From Pantoea septica (GTDB taxonomy: Bacteria > Pseudomonadota > Gammaproteobacteria > Enterobacterales > Enterobacteriaceae): a stretch of 64,000 nt of DNA. A program made the translations under genes and the position numbers. Every line of letters starts with the position of its first letter. The stretch's first letter is position 1. The stretch spans positions 1 to 64,000 of the forward strand of contig NZ_MLJJ01000021.1 of NCBI RefSeq assembly GCF_002095575.1. The letters are read 5' to 3'. The notes beneath the pieces are model-generated. The model was not told the DNA's origin. It worked only from the letters and a program-made list of their open reading frames with translations, and made no database searches. Shown one piece after another: positions 8,990 through 19,255 of the stretch.

Positions 8990-9259
8990 ATGCAAAGTGA
9001 ACATGAGACAGCCAACGCATTCCGCATTGAGACGCCTGAAGGTTTTGTCATCGTCGACAGCGGCGTAAAGATGAAGCCTGGCGATGAGGTGGCGTTTCAG
9101 TACGATGGCTATCCGATGGTGGGTAAGCTGTTCGCTTCCGGACTGATAACGCAAGACGGCGAAACTATCGATGGGGAAGGGCTAGAGGGCATCATCGTGC
9201 TGGGTAAAGTTACTGCCACGATTGTCGATGATAATGATGAGTACCGGCCGACGATCTGA
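8990..9259 (+). CDS. SOS-controlled small prophage protein of unknown function
   Basis: 89 residues from the ATG at 8990, placed directly after the LexA box; earlier in-frame starts (from 8903) would span the box and lack support. The sequence is beta-rich with the pattern KPGDEVAFQYDGYPMVGKL, loosely like the substrate fold of S24 (LexA/UmuD) peptidases, but no Ser-Lys catalytic pair is evident and the length is too short for a working peptidase. By position and control it may be an induction modulator such as the Tum or DinI-like proteins of other prophages; that is inference. Confidence 0.6.
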   Translation: MQSEHETANAFRIETPEGFVIVDSGVKMKPGDEVAFQYDGYPMVGKLFASGLITQDGETIDGEGLEGIIVLGKVTATIVDDNDEYRPTI

Positions 9260-9352
9260 GCGCAGCAACTTCCGCTCTCATTTTGGGCTTCACGTTGACA
9301 AGCTGGTAACGCTGTCTGAAGATTCATCCTTAATGGCAGGCATTTTTTTATT

Positions 9353-9372
9353 TAGTACATCCGGTAGTACAT
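9353..9372. repeat. Short direct repeat TAGTACAT near the prophage edge
   Basis: TAGTACAT occurs twice, separated by CCGG (9353-9360 and 9365-9372), in the AT-rich spacer between the last prophage gene and the damaged LysR gene. It could be part of an integrase arm site or of attR; the other end of the prophage is outside the window, so the core cannot be defined. Confidence 0.35.
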
Positions 9373-9425
9373 AATTTTAATCGTGCACACGTGAAATTTT
9401 CTTAAGTTATTGATAGGTAAGAAAA

Positions 9426-10343
9426 ATAGACATCAAGCAATTAATTTACCTCTGCAACCTTGAGCGCGAACGCCATTTCGGCCGCGCGGCCGAAGCCAGC
9501 TTCGTTAGCCAGCCGACGCTCTCCATGCGCCTGAAAAACCTCGAACGCGAACTCGGCCTGTCGCTGATCAACCGCAGCAATAACTTCGTCGGCTTTACGC
9601 CGGAGGGGGATCGCGTGCTGGCGTGGGCGCGGGAGATCGTGTCGGTCTATCAGGGACTGAAGCTGGAGGTAGAGTCGCTGAAGCACGGCGTCAACGGCAC
9701 GCTGCGCATCGGCGTGATGCCGCAGTGCAGCGTGGCGCTGCCGGCGCTGCTGAAAAGGGTGCAGAGCCGCTATCCTCAGCTTAACTACCGTATCGCCGCG
9801 CTAAGCGCCGATCAGCTGCTGGAGGCGCTCAACAGTCACACCGTCGACGTCGGCATCGGCTTTTTCGAGCTGGCGACGCTGCGGGAACTGCATTTTCAAA
9901 CGGCGTTTCTGCCCGAGCGCGGCGTCGAAGCGATATTCGATCCGCTGCAGTTTCCCGATCTGGTGGGCGACGAGCCGCTCTCGCTTGCCACGCTGGCCGC
10001 CTTGCCGCTCTGCCTCTCCGAACCGACGCGCTATTTTCGCCGCTATCTCGATATGGCCTTCCGCGAGGCGGGGCTGACGCCGCAGGTGATGGTAGAGAGC
10101 GCCGCGATTTTCGAACTGGTGCAGAGCGCGCAGGTAGGGCTGGGGGTGCTGGTGTCGCCTGTCGGTCACCTGCTGCCGTCTATGCTACAGGGGATGGCGC
10201 AGCGGCCGATTGCCATTACCCATATGGCGCGCCAGGCGGCGCTGGTGATTGCCGAACCGGGCCGCGCGTCGCCGCTGTCGCAACACTTCTTCGACGAGGC
10301 GCGCAGCCACCTTGAAGGCTACGCCGCTTCGCCCATAGCGTAA
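9426..10343 (+). pseudogene. LysR-type regulator without a normal start codon
   Basis: The reading frame opens after a stop at 9414. Codons from 9426 encode a normal LysR N-terminus (I-D-I-K-Q-L-I-Y-L-C-N-L-E-R-E, then the helix-turn-helix ending in QPTLSMRLKNLERELG), but where the initiator is expected the codon is ATA, and there is no ATG, GTG or TTG before 9525. The first ATG (9525) falls inside the recognition helix, leaving 272 residues without a full HTH. The rest is an intact effector domain. The break coincides with the prophage boundary, so integration probably removed the start and promoter. The 3' end overlaps the convergent CMD gene by 25 bases. Confidence 0.7.
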
Positions 10344-11446
10344 AACAGCCGGCTGTTCCAGTTGCCAATCGCCACTGCCTGAATCAGGGCGAACAGCGCG
10401 TCCGGCTGCCAGCCTTCGGTGACCAGCGGCTGCAGATGCGCCGCGCTGAAGCGCTCAGGCGAGCGGGTCAGCTGCGCTGCCAGCGCCACGACGCGGCCCT
10501 GCGTCGTTGTCTGATCGGCGGCGTCATCCACCGACGCCAGCAGCGCCTCGCGCACCTCATCCGGGAAAAACTGAAACGCCCAGCGGCTGCCGAGCGCGCG
10601 CGCGCAGGTTGCCTCCGCCAGCGGGGTAAACGCAGTCGGGGTGATGCGCTGGCGCAGGGTTTGCCAGCCGTAGAGCGCGGCGGCGTCGTGCGCCAGCAGC
10701 CAGACCGCATCGGCGAGATCGGAGCGCGGCTGACAGAAGGTGACGGCGGCCAGCTGTTCAGCGCTGGCGTAGCGCAGCTCCAGCGGCTTCACGCCCGGTT
10801 TCCAGACTGGCTTTTCCGCAAACCCGTCGCGGTCGGCGTCGGGCGGCGGCGTCACGCCAGGCAGCCAGCGCACCGGCAGCGCCAGCAGCGCCTGCAAACC
10901 TGCCGCCACGCGCGCCTGATAGCTGACGAAGCCGACGATCTGATTCAGCGTAACGATATCCGGCTCGGTCAGGCCCACGGCGTCGAGCGCTCTGAGCGCC
11001 GCCGCGTTGATCAGCTCCGGCTGCATCGCCAGCTGGCGCGCATACTGCGTCAGCTGAGTCAGGCGGTTATTGCTCTCCCGCGACGAGTCGGGGCCGGGCA
11101 GCGGATTAAGGCGCGCAGAATAGTGGTTGCACAGCCGCTGCACGCCCGCGACCTGCGCCACGGTCAGCGCGGTGCTGAGGCGATCGTAAAGGGTAAGCGT
11201 ATGGGTCAGCGTCGCCGCGACGCGATCGGGAAACAGCAGCTGGCAGAGATCGCGGGAGGCCAGCAGCATCGGCTGGCTGGCCTGCAACAGCGGCTGAAGC
11301 GCGCTCGCCTCCTGCTGCAGGCCGAGCAGGAAACGGTCGTTAATCAGGGCTGCTTCGGGAACCAGCGGCTCAGCCTGGATGGCGTGCGGGCTAGTCTGGC
11401 TCTCGTAAAACCAGTGGTTGTGGCCAGGATAGCGGCGTTGTTCCAT
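10319..11446 (-). CDS. CMD/AhpD-like domain protein (Avi_7170-like)
   Basis: 375 residues, cytoplasmic and alpha-helical, with two regions resembling carboxymuconolactone decarboxylase/AhpD folds (about residues 60-210 and 225-350). The stretch with LSTALTVAQVAGVQRLCNHY and the Arg/Ser-rich PGPDSSRES resembles a family annotated as CMD-domain protein (Avi_7170 type, from memory). The classical C-x-x-C pair of AhpD is not evident, so peroxidase activity is doubtful. It converges on the damaged LysR gene, a possible former regulator. It starts after AAGGAATA. Confidence 0.55.
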   Translation of the reverse strand: MEQRRYPGHNHWFYESQTSPHAIQAEPLVPEAALINDRFLLGLQQEASALQPLLQASQPMLLASRDLCQLLFPDRVAATLTHTLTLYDRLSTALTVAQVAGVQRLCNHYSARLNPLPGPDSSRESNNRLTQLTQYARQLAMQPELINAAALRALDAVGLTEPDIVTLNQIVGFVSYQARVAAGLQALLALPVRWLPGVTPPPDADRDGFAEKPVWKPGVKPLELRYASAEQLAAVTFCQPRSDLADAVWLLAHDAAALYGWQTLRQRITPTAFTPLAEATCARALGSRWAFQFFPDEVREALLASVDDAADQTTTQGRVVALAAQLTRSPERFSAAHLQPLVTEGWQPDALFALIQAVAIGNWNSRLFYAMGEAA

Positions 11447-11607
11447 GGTTATTCCTTTTGCAAATAACTGGCACGTCGCGCATGGCGTGAATCCGAAACC
11501 GTGACGCGCGCCCGGGGGCTGGCTTATCGTCGCTTAACGGCGGGGAAGGGCAAAAGACCGATCGGTGATAATTAATAGCGTGAAGCTATAAGGCGGGGAA
11601 AGTGAGC

Positions 11608-11634
11608 AAAAAAAAGGGCGAGCCAGGCTCGCCC
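11608..11634 (-). terminator. Terminator of fabI
   Basis: On the minus strand GGGCGAGCC, loop T, GGCTCGCCC followed by eight T (A-run 11608-11615 on plus). It begins 7 bases after the fabI stop. Confidence 0.85.
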
Positions 11635-11641
11635 TCAAAAC

Positions 11642-12430
11642 TTATTTCAGTTCCAGTTCGTTCATCGCGGCGATGCTGAAGCCGCCGTCAACGTGAACGA
11701 TCTCGCCGGTGATGCCGCCGGCCAGGTCAGAACAGAGGAACGCCGCCGAGTTGCCGACGTCTTCGATGGTGACGGTGCGGCGAATCGGGGTAACCGCTTC
11801 GCAGTGCGCCAGCATCTTGCGGAAATCCTTGATGCCTGATGCCGCCAGGGTACGGATCGGACCGGCGGAAACGGCGTTCACGCGCACCCCTTCCGGACCC
11901 ATCGCGTTCGCCATATAGCGCACGTTGGCTTCCAGCGACGCTTTCGCCAGACCCATCACGTTGTAGTTCGGGATCGCGCGCTCTGCGCCCAGGTAGGAGA
12001 GCGTCAGCAGAGCGGAGTTGGGGTTCAGCATCTCGCGGCACTCTTTCGCCATCGCTACAAAGCTGTAGGCGCTGATGTCGTGAGCAATCTTAAAGCCTTC
12101 GCGGGTAACGGCGTTCACATAGTCGCCATCCAGCTGGTCGCCCGGGGCGAAGCCGATGGAGTGAACGAAACCGTCAAATTTCGGCCAGGTTTTTGCCAGT
12201 TCAGTAAACAGCGATTTGATGCTCTCGTCTTCGGCCACATCGCACGGCAGCACAATATCTGAACCCAGATCTTTAGCGAACTCTTCCACACGACCTTTCA
12301 GTTTGTCGTTCTGGTAGGTGAAAGCCAGTTCTGCGCCCTGCTTGTGCATCGCCTGCGCAATTCCGTAGGCAATAGAGAGTTTACTGGCAACGCCAGTAAT
12401 CAGAATGCGCTTACCGGAAAGAAAACCCAT
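11642..12430 (-). CDS. fabI: Enoyl-[acyl-carrier-protein] reductase, NADH
   Basis: 262 residues, the same length as E. coli FabI when the start MGFLSGKR is used; seven further in-frame residues upstream are not expected to be translated. It catalyses the last step of each fatty-acid elongation cycle. The NAD-binding motif [13 protein letters not shown] is near residue 13, the catalytic Y/K pair lies in [10 protein letters not shown] near residues 156-163, and the C-terminus INELELK-like end is conserved. It lies beside sapF as in E. coli. It is the usual target of triclosan; Gly93-region residues look ordinary. Confidence 0.97.
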   Translation of the reverse strand: MGFLSGKRILITGVASKLSIAYGIAQAMHKQGAELAFTYQNDKLKGRVEEFAKDLGSDIVLPCDVAEDESIKSLFTELAKTWPKFDGFVHSIGFAPGDQLDGDYVNAVTREGFKIAHDISAYSFVAMAKECREMLNPNSALLTLSYLGAERAIPNYNVMGLAKASLEANVRYMANAMGPEGVRVNAVSAGPIRTLAASGIKDFRKMLAHCEAVTPIRRTVTIEDVGNSAAFLCSDLAGGITGEIVHVDGGFSIAAMNELELK

Positions 12431-12548
12431 AGCTGTAATCCTTATGGTCATTGTTGTTGGCGGTCGCGTTGGTTAAAAAACAGGCGACCGCGTTAATCGA
12501 CGTGCGGATTCTAGCACGTCTCAGGCAAATGGGGTAAACCAACCTGAT

Positions 12549-13352
<804 letters not shown>

Positions 13353-14348
13353 CTACTGCTCCTCCATATTCAGCGGAAAGTGACAGGCGAAAAGGTGCGT
13401 CTTGCTGCCGCTCAGGCGCGGCGTTTCCACACATTTGCGCTGCGCGTAGGGGCAGCGCGGGCCGAGCCGACAGCCGATCGGCAGGCTCTCCAGCGACGGG
13501 ATCGCCCCGGAGAGCGTGTTCAGGCGGCTTTTGTGCGGCAGCGCGCGGCCGAAATCGGGCATCGCGCGGATCAGCGCCTGCGTATAAGGATGGTGCGGCG
13601 TAAGGATCAGATCGTCGCTGCCCGCCGTTTCGACGGTCTGCCCGCAGTACATCACGTTAATGCGGTCCGCCCACTGGCTCATGGTGCGCAGATCGTGGCT
13701 AATCAGCAGAATAGTGGTGTTGTTGTTCTGGTTGAGGCGGCTCAGCAGGCGAAAAATTTGCGCCTGGGTGGTGGGCTCCATGGCGTTGGTGGGTTCGTCG
13801 GCGATCAGCAGCCGCGGCTGGTTGGCCAGCGCGATGGCGATCATCACCTTCTGGCACTCGCCTTCGGTCAGCTCGTAGGGAAAGCTGCGCATGATATCTT
13901 TATGATCTTTGATGCCGACGCGGTGCAGCAGCTCGATGGCGCGGGTTTTGCGCCAGAACCAGAAGCGTCCCATCCACGCACCTTTATAGGTCCAGCGCGG
14001 AATCGCCTGCATCAGCTGGCGGCCGATACGCTCCGAAGGATCGAGACAGGACTGCGGCTCCTGAAAAATCATCGAGACGTTGTGGCCGACGATGCGGCGA
14101 CGCTCGCGCGGCGACAGGCGCAGCAGGTCGATATCGTCGAATACCATGCGATCGGCGGTCACGCGCCAGTTATCTTTGGTCACGCCGCAAATCGCCTTTG
14201 CCACCAGGCTTTTGCCCGAGCCCGATTCGCCCACTAACCCACGGACTTCGCCTTCCATCAGCGTCAGGTTGATGCGGTCCACCGCCTTGACGGGACCGTC
14301 GGCGGTCATAAATTCAATGGTGAGATTACGAATATCGAGTAACGGCAT
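13353..14348 (-). CDS. sapD: Sap ABC transporter ATP-binding protein SapD
   Basis: 331 residues (E. coli 330). Walker A GESGSGKS is near residue 40, the signature region LTEGECQKV is degenerate as in other SapD, and Walker B is [12 protein letters not shown]. The C-terminal oligopeptide/dipeptide domain has Cys-rich [14 protein letters not shown]. In Salmonella and E. coli, SapD also supports Trk potassium uptake by supplying nucleotide binding. The start overlaps the sapC stop by one base. Confidence 0.96.
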   Translation of the reverse strand: MPLLDIRNLTIEFMTADGPVKAVDRINLTLMEGEVRGLVGESGSGKSLVAKAICGVTKDNWRVTADRMVFDDIDLLRLSPRERRRIVGHNVSMIFQEPQSCLDPSERIGRQLMQAIPRWTYKGAWMGRFWFWRKTRAIELLHRVGIKDHKDIMRSFPYELTEGECQKVMIAIALANQPRLLIADEPTNAMEPTTQAQIFRLLSRLNQNNNTTILLISHDLRTMSQWADRINVMYCGQTVETAGSDDLILTPHHPYTQALIRAMPDFGRALPHKSRLNTLSGAIPSLESLPIGCRLGPRCPYAQRKCVETPRLSGSKTHLFACHFPLNMEEQ

Positions 14349-15238
14349 TATTCCACTCCCGCCTCTACGGCGCGGCGGATACCGTCGCCCAGCAGGTTAA
14401 CGATTAATACGCTGATCATCAGCGCGGCGCCCGGCAGCATCACCGTCCAGGGGGCGACGTAAACCAGCTCCAGCGAATCGCCAAGCATCGCGCCCCATTC
14501 GGGCGAGGGCAGCTGCGCGCCGAGATCGAGAAAGCCGAGCGCGGCGATATCCAGAATCGCCAGCGACAGCGAACGCGTCACTTCGCTGATCAGCATTGGC
14601 AGCACGTTGGGCAAAATCGCATGGCGCAGGATATCGACGTTGCTGGCGCCGTCGAGGCGCGCCGCCACGACATACTCTTTTTCCAGCTCGTCGTGCACCG
14701 CGCTATAGGTGGCGCGCACCAGACGCGGCAACAGCGCCAGCCAGATCGCCAGCAGCGCGTGCTCGAGGCGCGGGCCGAGAAAGGCCACCACGATAATCGC
14801 CAGCAGCAGCGTGGGGATCGACAGCAGGGTATCCAGCACGTGATTCATAACGGCCGAGCGCAAACCGTGCGTAATGCCCGCCAGCACGCCGAGCGCCAGC
14901 CCGCACAGCGTGGCGAAGATCGTGACCAGAATCGCGGAACCCACGGTCGGCGCCACGCCGCTCAGCAGGCGGCTTAGCACGTCGCGTCCCAAATCGTCGG
15001 TGCCGAGGAAAAACGAGACGTCGCCGTAGCGCGACCAGGAGGGCGGCAGCAGCTGATAGCCGAGAAACTGCTGATCGATACCGTAGGGCGCCAGCAGCCC
15101 GCCGAACAGGCAGAGAAACAGCAGGGCGCCAAAGCCGTATAGCCCAATCATGGCAGTGGTGTTGCGATAGAAATGGTGCCAGCTGCGGCGGAACGCGCCG
15201 GGCAGCCGTTTTTCGGCATAGACGTTATCGTAGGGCAT
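14348..15238 (-). CDS. sapC: Sap ABC transporter permease SapC
   Basis: 296 residues, full length. It is a BPD-transport inner-membrane protein with about six membrane segments, the first near residues 30-52. The EAA-type loop ([14 protein letters not shown]) is near residue 185. Its N-terminus [11 protein letters not shown] is intact, so the separation from sapB lies upstream of the start codon. With sapB now 20.4 kb away, sapCDF must use a promoter in the 400 bases upstream or read-through from elsewhere; no strong sigma70 promoter stands out. Confidence 0.96.
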   Translation of the reverse strand: MPYDNVYAEKRLPGAFRRSWHHFYRNTTAMIGLYGFGALLFLCLFGGLLAPYGIDQQFLGYQLLPPSWSRYGDVSFFLGTDDLGRDVLSRLLSGVAPTVGSAILVTIFATLCGLALGVLAGITHGLRSAVMNHVLDTLLSIPTLLLAIIVVAFLGPRLEHALLAIWLALLPRLVRATYSAVHDELEKEYVVAARLDGASNVDILRHAILPNVLPMLISEVTRSLSLAILDIAALGFLDLGAQLPSPEWGAMLGDSLELVYVAPWTVMLPGAALMISVLIVNLLGDGIRRAVEAGVE

Positions 15239-15635
15239 GCGCAGTCGCCTGAAGAGGAATCAGCGTGGTTTGCAGCGCTTTACATTTTTTACTCATATCA
15301 ATGCGTTGCCTAAATTTTCAGCGTTAGGGCGTCGGGCTGCGGCGGCGTCGCGTCAGCATGACGAAGTCTGTAGGGATTATCCGTCGATAACCCGCTTGCA
15401 GGCAAGGAAAGGGCGGTAGCAATTTCGTGCCGGGTTTATGGAAGGTCAGAATTTGCACCGTCAAGCGGGGCGTCGGCAGTCGGCCTGGCGGGTAAAAAGA
15501 AGGCGGAAAAGTCTTTCAATATTTTTGTCGTTTAAAAGCAAATATGTCAGCTTTTAAACTCTCTCCGTCAGGCGCATCATCTCTTCATCGAGGCAAAACG
15601 CCTCACCAACTGAAATAAACTTTAAGGAATTGACC
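15239..15635. other. Gene-free spacer at the left edge of the block inserted between sapC and sapB
   Basis: No convincing gene. The minus strand holds a TTGATA hexamer near 15298 that might serve as a -35 for sapC, without a good -10. AT-rich sequence near 15515-15560 probably carries the rightward promoter of the DUF1471 gene. No terminal inverted repeat, transposase or integrase trace was seen here. Confidence 0.5.
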
Positions 15636-15845
15636 ATGAAAACCATCAAAACTTTCGTTGTAGCTGCCGCGCTCTCTTTCGTATCATTCGGCAGCTTTGC
15701 TCAGAGCATTACCGCTTCAGCCGCCACGCTCGACGCGGCGGAAGCGCAAATCGCCGCGCAGGCGCATCAGGCTGGCGCATCCTACAAAATTACCGGGGCT
15801 CGCTTTGATAACGGCGCCTATGTTTCCGCTGAACTGACTAAATAA
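15636..15845 (+). CDS. Periplasmic DUF1471 (YdgH/BhsA/McbA) stress protein
   Basis: 69 residues from the ATG at 15636, which follows AAGGA; two extra codons from a TTG are possible but not needed. A cleavable signal peptide (MKTIKTFVVAAALSFVSFGSFA) is followed by a ~47-residue mature domain with ASYKITGARFDNGAYVSAEL, typical of DUF1471. Family members (BhsA, McbA, YhcN) respond to acid, peroxide or envelope stress and influence biofilm. The exact paralogue cannot be assigned. Confidence 0.8.
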   Translation: MKTIKTFVVAAALSFVSFGSFAQSITASAATLDAAEAQIAAQAHQAGASYKITGARFDNGAYVSAELTK

Positions 15846-15948
15846 CGCTGTCGCAATACCTGTTTCAGGGGCCGCTTAGTGCGGCCTTTGGCATGTCTGG
15901 TGCGCCCTGTCCGCTACACTCTATTCAGATTAACGAACAGGAGAGACC

Positions 15949-16353
15949 ATGATGGAGAAAAAAAACCACTCAGATCAGCACCCGGCAGAGATCGCGCATC
16001 AACAGCTGTTACAGAGCGGCAGCGCCTGGAATGGCCAGCCCTATGAGGCTTATCCAGCGGGCAAACCGCAGATATCCGTGATGCGCATGTCGTTGCCTGC
16101 CCACAGCGAACTCCCCTGGCATACCCATCCCATGCCTAATACCGCCTATGTTCTTTCTGGACGCCTGACCATCGAAGACAAGCAGAGCGGCGAACGCTTT
16201 CACGCAGGCGCGGGAGAGGCGCTGAACGAAACGATCAATAGCGCGCACCGTGGCTACACCACCGATGAGCCGACCGAGCTAGTAATTTTCTATGCAGGCG
16301 TCGAAGGGCAGGAACTTTCGCAACCGCTGCCGGGAGAGGAAGCGGAGTATTAG
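15949..16353 (+). CDS. Small single-domain cupin
   Basis: 134 residues, starting at the first of two tandem ATGs after AGGAGAG. It has a single cupin_2 barrel with metal-ligand pattern LPWHTHPMPNTAYVLSG (about residues 60-78) and a second-motif N..HRGYTTDEPTEL near residue 100. The substrate is unknown. It stands alone between the DUF1471 gene and the arn leader, followed by a hairpin. Confidence 0.75.
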   Translation: MMEKKNHSDQHPAEIAHQQLLQSGSAWNGQPYEAYPAGKPQISVMRMSLPAHSELPWHTHPMPNTAYVLSGRLTIEDKQSGERFHAGAGEALNETINSAHRGYTTDEPTELVIFYAGVEGQELSQPLPGEEAEY

Positions 16354-16397
16354 TCGTAAAGTCTGCCTGGCCGGTAGCGCAGCGAGGACGATATAAT

Positions 16398-16418
16398 CCC
16401 TTGCGCTGCCGGCAAGGG
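16398..16418 (+). terminator. Hairpin after the cupin gene
   Basis: CCCTTGC, loop GCTGCCG, GCAAGGG; there is no T-run, so it may be a weak terminator or a transcript-stabilising stem. Confidence 0.35.
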
Positions 16419-16438
16419 CGCTAACAATGGTTTTATCT

Positions 16439-16455
16439 TAAACAAAAGATAAACC
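16439..16455 (-). promoter_or_regulatory. PhoP-box match in the arn upstream region
   Basis: On the minus strand GGTTTA, five bases, TGTTTA: both halves fit the (G/T)GTTTA-N5-(G/T)GTTTA PhoP box. It lies within a longer imperfect inverted repeat (16423-16460). The orientation is away from arnB, about 680 bases upstream, and no leftward gene starts nearby, so its target is uncertain. Chance occurrence in the window is low but not excluded. Confidence 0.4.
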
Positions 16456-17130
16456 ATTGTTGTCCTCCGGCGATAAAATGGCGCATAAAAGCGCGTTATC
16501 TTTGGTGCCAGTCCGTTACGAATCTATACCTGCAGCATAAACTGACGCCTGAATTCTCATGGGCGGAAATAAGCTGCGGGGGTTCGACAAGCCTGTTTAG
16601 CCTCTCTGTTTATTTATTAATGCAGCTGGTTTTGATACATCTGAAAGAAATTTTCTTCGAGATGGGCTTGATGTTGGGGGGAGATAAAAATACAGTACTA
16701 CAATAAATTAAACTATTGATTTTAAATATACTTTTTTTGCGTCAAGTGTCAGGATGGTAATAGTAAATGTCGATAACATTCTTAACCTTTTTCAGACCGC
16801 GCTGTTTGTTTCGATAAGGGCGGATATAAAATTAAATCGCATCGACTGCGCTAAAATAATAAGATCCGCTGCGCCCAGATTATTTGCGTTACCCCTCTTT
16901 GTTGCCCTTACACTTCCCCTCGCCCCAGATGAAAAGAAGCGCCAGCCTGATTAAGGCTGCCTTAAGGTTTCGCCAGCATTATTTTCCCGTCCCGCCATGG
17001 AAAGTGTCGGGGAGATTCATCACGTGTACATCAGAAGGAAACAATTTCTTCATATTTGTAAAATTTATTTCTTCAGGCGGCGCTGACGCATTTATTTATT
17101 TCGATCATCTGAAACGAATGGGAATTTATT
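16456..17130 (+). other. Long AT-rich leader upstream of arnB
   Basis: A 675-base gene-free stretch. It contains a TGTTTA pair with the wrong spacing (16594-16612), AT-rich promoter-like sequence around 16690-16740, and the PmrA-type site at 16950-16966, leaving a 5' leader of roughly 140 bases. A small open frame at 16754-16954 has no supporting ribosome site or recognisable composition and was not called. Confidence 0.5.
16950..16966 (+). promoter_or_regulatory. PmrA (BasR) box upstream of arnB
   Basis: ATTAAG, five bases, CTTAAG: 11 of 12 positions fit YTTAAK-N5-YTTAAK in the arnB direction, and all 12 on the opposite strand because CTTAAG is palindromic. A CATTAT hexamer at 16977-16982 could be the -10. 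PmrA activates arn in Salmonella and E. coli, so the site is expected here. Confidence 0.6.
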
Positions 17131-18267
17131 ATGTCATTTCTTCCTTTTTCGCGGCCTTCATTGGGTGAAGAGGAGCTGGCGGCGGTCAAAGCGGTGTTTG
17201 AATCCGGATGGATTACCACCGGCCCGCAAAATGCCGCGCTGGAACTGGCGTTTTGCCAGCTTACCGGCAATCAGCATGCCATCGCCGTCAGCTCGGCAAC
17301 CGCTGGAATGCACGTTACGCTGCTGGCGCTCGGTATTCAGCCTGGCGATGAGGTCATCACGCCGTCGCTGACCTGGGTCTCCACTCTTAACATCATCACG
17401 CTGCTGGGCGCGACGCCGGTGATGATCGACATCGATCGCGATACGCTAATGGTGACGCCCGAGCAGATAGAAGCGGCTATTACGCCGCGCACCCGCGCCA
17501 TCATTCCGGTGCACTACGCCGGGGCGCCAGCGGATGTGGGCGCGATTCACGCCCTCGGCGCCCGCTACGGCATTCCGGTGATTGAAGATGCCGCCCATGC
17601 GGCGGGCTGCTATTACCAGGGACGCCATGTCGGCAGCGCAGGCACCGCGATCTTCTCTTTCCACGCTATTAAAAATATGACCTGCGCCGAAGGCGGCCTG
17701 ATTGTCACCGACGACGCGCAGCTGGCGGATCGCATGCGCAGCCTGAAGTTCCACGGGCTGGGCGTCGACGCCTACGATCGCCATACCCACGGCCGCAAGC
17801 CGCAGGCGGAAGTGGTGATGCCCGGCTTCAAGTACAACCTGCCCGATATCAGCGCGGCCATTGCGCTGACGCAGCTGAAAAAGCTCGCCGATTTTAATGC
17901 GCGCCGCGCCGCCATCGCCCGGCGCTATCTGCGCGAACTGACCGATACGCCGTTTCTGCCGCTGACGCAGCCGGCCTGGCCGCATCAGCACGCCTGGCAT
18001 CTGTTTATTATTCGCGTCGACGAAGCCGCCTGCGGCATCAGCCGCGATGCGCTAATGGAGGCGCTGAAGGCGCGGGATATCGGCACCGGCCTGCATTTCC
18101 GCGCTGCGCACACCCATAAATATTACCGCGAACGCTATCCGCAGCTCTCGCTGCCCAACACCGAATGGAACAGCGAGCGCATCTGTTCTCTGCCGCTGTT
18201 CCCGGACATGCGCGACGACGACGTCGCCCGGGTCGTCAGCGTGTTGCGTCAGCTGGCAGGAGTCTGA
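17131..18267 (+). CDS. arnB: UDP-4-amino-4-deoxy-L-arabinose--oxoglutarate aminotransferase
   Basis: 378 residues, PLP-dependent DegT/DnrJ/EryC1 family. It converts the UDP-4-ketopentose made by ArnA into UDP-L-Ara4N with glutamate as amino donor. The PLP lysine is K181 in [23 protein letters not shown] (residues ~152-159) holds the Asp that contacts the pyridine nitrogen. It is the first gene of the complete arnBCADTEF operon, preceded by a long leader with a PmrA-type site. The ribosome site is weak. Confidence 0.96.
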   Translation: MSFLPFSRPSLGEEELAAVKAVFESGWITTGPQNAALELAFCQLTGNQHAIAVSSATAGMHVTLLALGIQPGDEVITPSLTWVSTLNIITLLGATPVMIDIDRDTLMVTPEQIEAAITPRTRAIIPVHYAGAPADVGAIHALGARYGIPVIEDAAHAAGCYYQGRHVGSAGTAIFSFHAIKNMTCAEGGLIVTDDAQLADRMRSLKFHGLGVDAYDRHTHGRKPQAEVVMPGFKYNLPDISAAIALTQLKKLADFNARRAAIARRYLRELTDTPFLPLTQPAWPHQHAWHLFIIRVDEAACGISRDALMEALKARDIGTGLHFRAAHTHKYYRERYPQLSLPNTEWNSERICSLPLFPDMRDDDVARVVSVLRQLAGV

Positions 18268-18268
18268 G

Positions 18269-19255
18269 ATGCAGGAAGAAAAAGCGATTCGCCGCGTTTC
18301 CGTGGTGATACCTGTCTACAACGAAGAGGAGAGCCTGGCGGAGCTGGTGCGCCGCACCGACGCCGCCTGCGCCACGCTGGAGCTGGAGTATGAAATTCTG
18401 CTGGTGGACGACGGCAGCGCTGACCGCTCCGCCCAGATGATCGCCGATGCCGCAGACATGCCCGGCAGCCACGTGGTCGGCGTCTTGCTGAACCGCAACT
18501 ACGGCCAGCACTCGGCGATTATGGCCGGCTTCAGCCATGTCTCCGGCGATCTGATCATCACGCTGGACGCCGATCTGCAAAACCCGCCGGAGGAGATACC
18601 GAACCTGGTGCGCGCCGCGCAGCAGGGCTATGACGTGGTCGGCACCGTGCGCCAGAACCGGCAGGACAGCTGGTTTCGCCGCCGCGCCTCGCGCGCCATC
18701 AACCACCTGATCCAGCGCGTCACCGGAAAAGCGATGGGGGATTACGGCTGCATGCTGCGCGCCTATCGCCGACATATCGTCGATGCGATGCTCAACTGCC
18801 ATGAGCGCAGCACTTTTATTCCCATCCTCGCCAACACCTTCGCGCGGCGCACCATCGAACTGCCGGTGACCCACGCCGAGCGCGAATTCGGCGACTCCAA
18901 ATACAGCTTTATGAAGCTGATTAACCTGATGTACGACCTGGTGACCTGCCTGACCACCACGCCGCTGCGTCTGCTGAGCATCGTCGGCAGCCTGATCGCG
19001 CTGGCCGGTTTCGCCTTCTCGCTGGTGTTGATCGTGCTGCGCCTGTTTCTCGGCGCCAGCTGGGCGGGCGACGGCGTCTTTGTGCTGTTCGCCATCCTGT
19101 TTATCTTTGTCGGCGCGCAGTTTATCGGCATGGGGCTGCTCGGCGAATATATCGGGCGCATCTACAACGACGTGCGCGCGCGGCCTCGCTACTTTATCCA
19201 GCGTGTTATTCACCCCCAGCAAACAGCTTCTTCTGTACAGGAAATCGAGCAATGA
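18269..19255 (+). CDS. arnC: Undecaprenyl-phosphate 4-deoxy-4-formamido-L-arabinose transferase
   Basis: 328 residues (E. coli 322). A GT2 glycosyltransferase that moves Ara4-formyl-N from UDP to undecaprenyl phosphate on the cytoplasmic face. DDGSADRS near residue 49 and [13 protein letters not shown] near residue 96 bind UDP and metal. Two C-terminal membrane helices (about residues 235-260 and 270-295) anchor it. It starts 1 base after the arnB stop and overlaps arnA by 4 bases. Confidence 0.96.
   Translation: MQEEKAIRRVSVVIPVYNEEESLAELVRRTDAACATLELEYEILLVDDGSADRSAQMIADAADMPGSHVVGVLLNRNYGQHSAIMAGFSHVSGDLIITLDADLQNPPEEIPNLVRAAQQGYDVVGTVRQNRQDSWFRRRASRAINHLIQRVTGKAMGDYGCMLRAYRRHIVDAMLNCHERSTFIPILANTFARRTIELPVTHAEREFGDSKYSFMKLINLMYDLVTCLTTTPLRLLSIVGSLIALAGFAFSLVLIVLRLFLGASWAGDGVFVLFAILFIFVGAQFIGMGLLGEYIGRIYNDVRARPRYFIQRVIHPQQTASSVQEIEQ

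Noticed and set aside
16594..16612. TGTTTA pair that looks like a second PhoP box upstream of arnB
   Set aside because: The half-sites are separated by seven bases instead of five, so they are on a different helix face from a true PhoP box.
16754..16954. 66-residue frame in the arn leader
   Set aside because: No ribosome site and no family pattern; it ends just before the PmrA-type site and is better read as noncoding leader.
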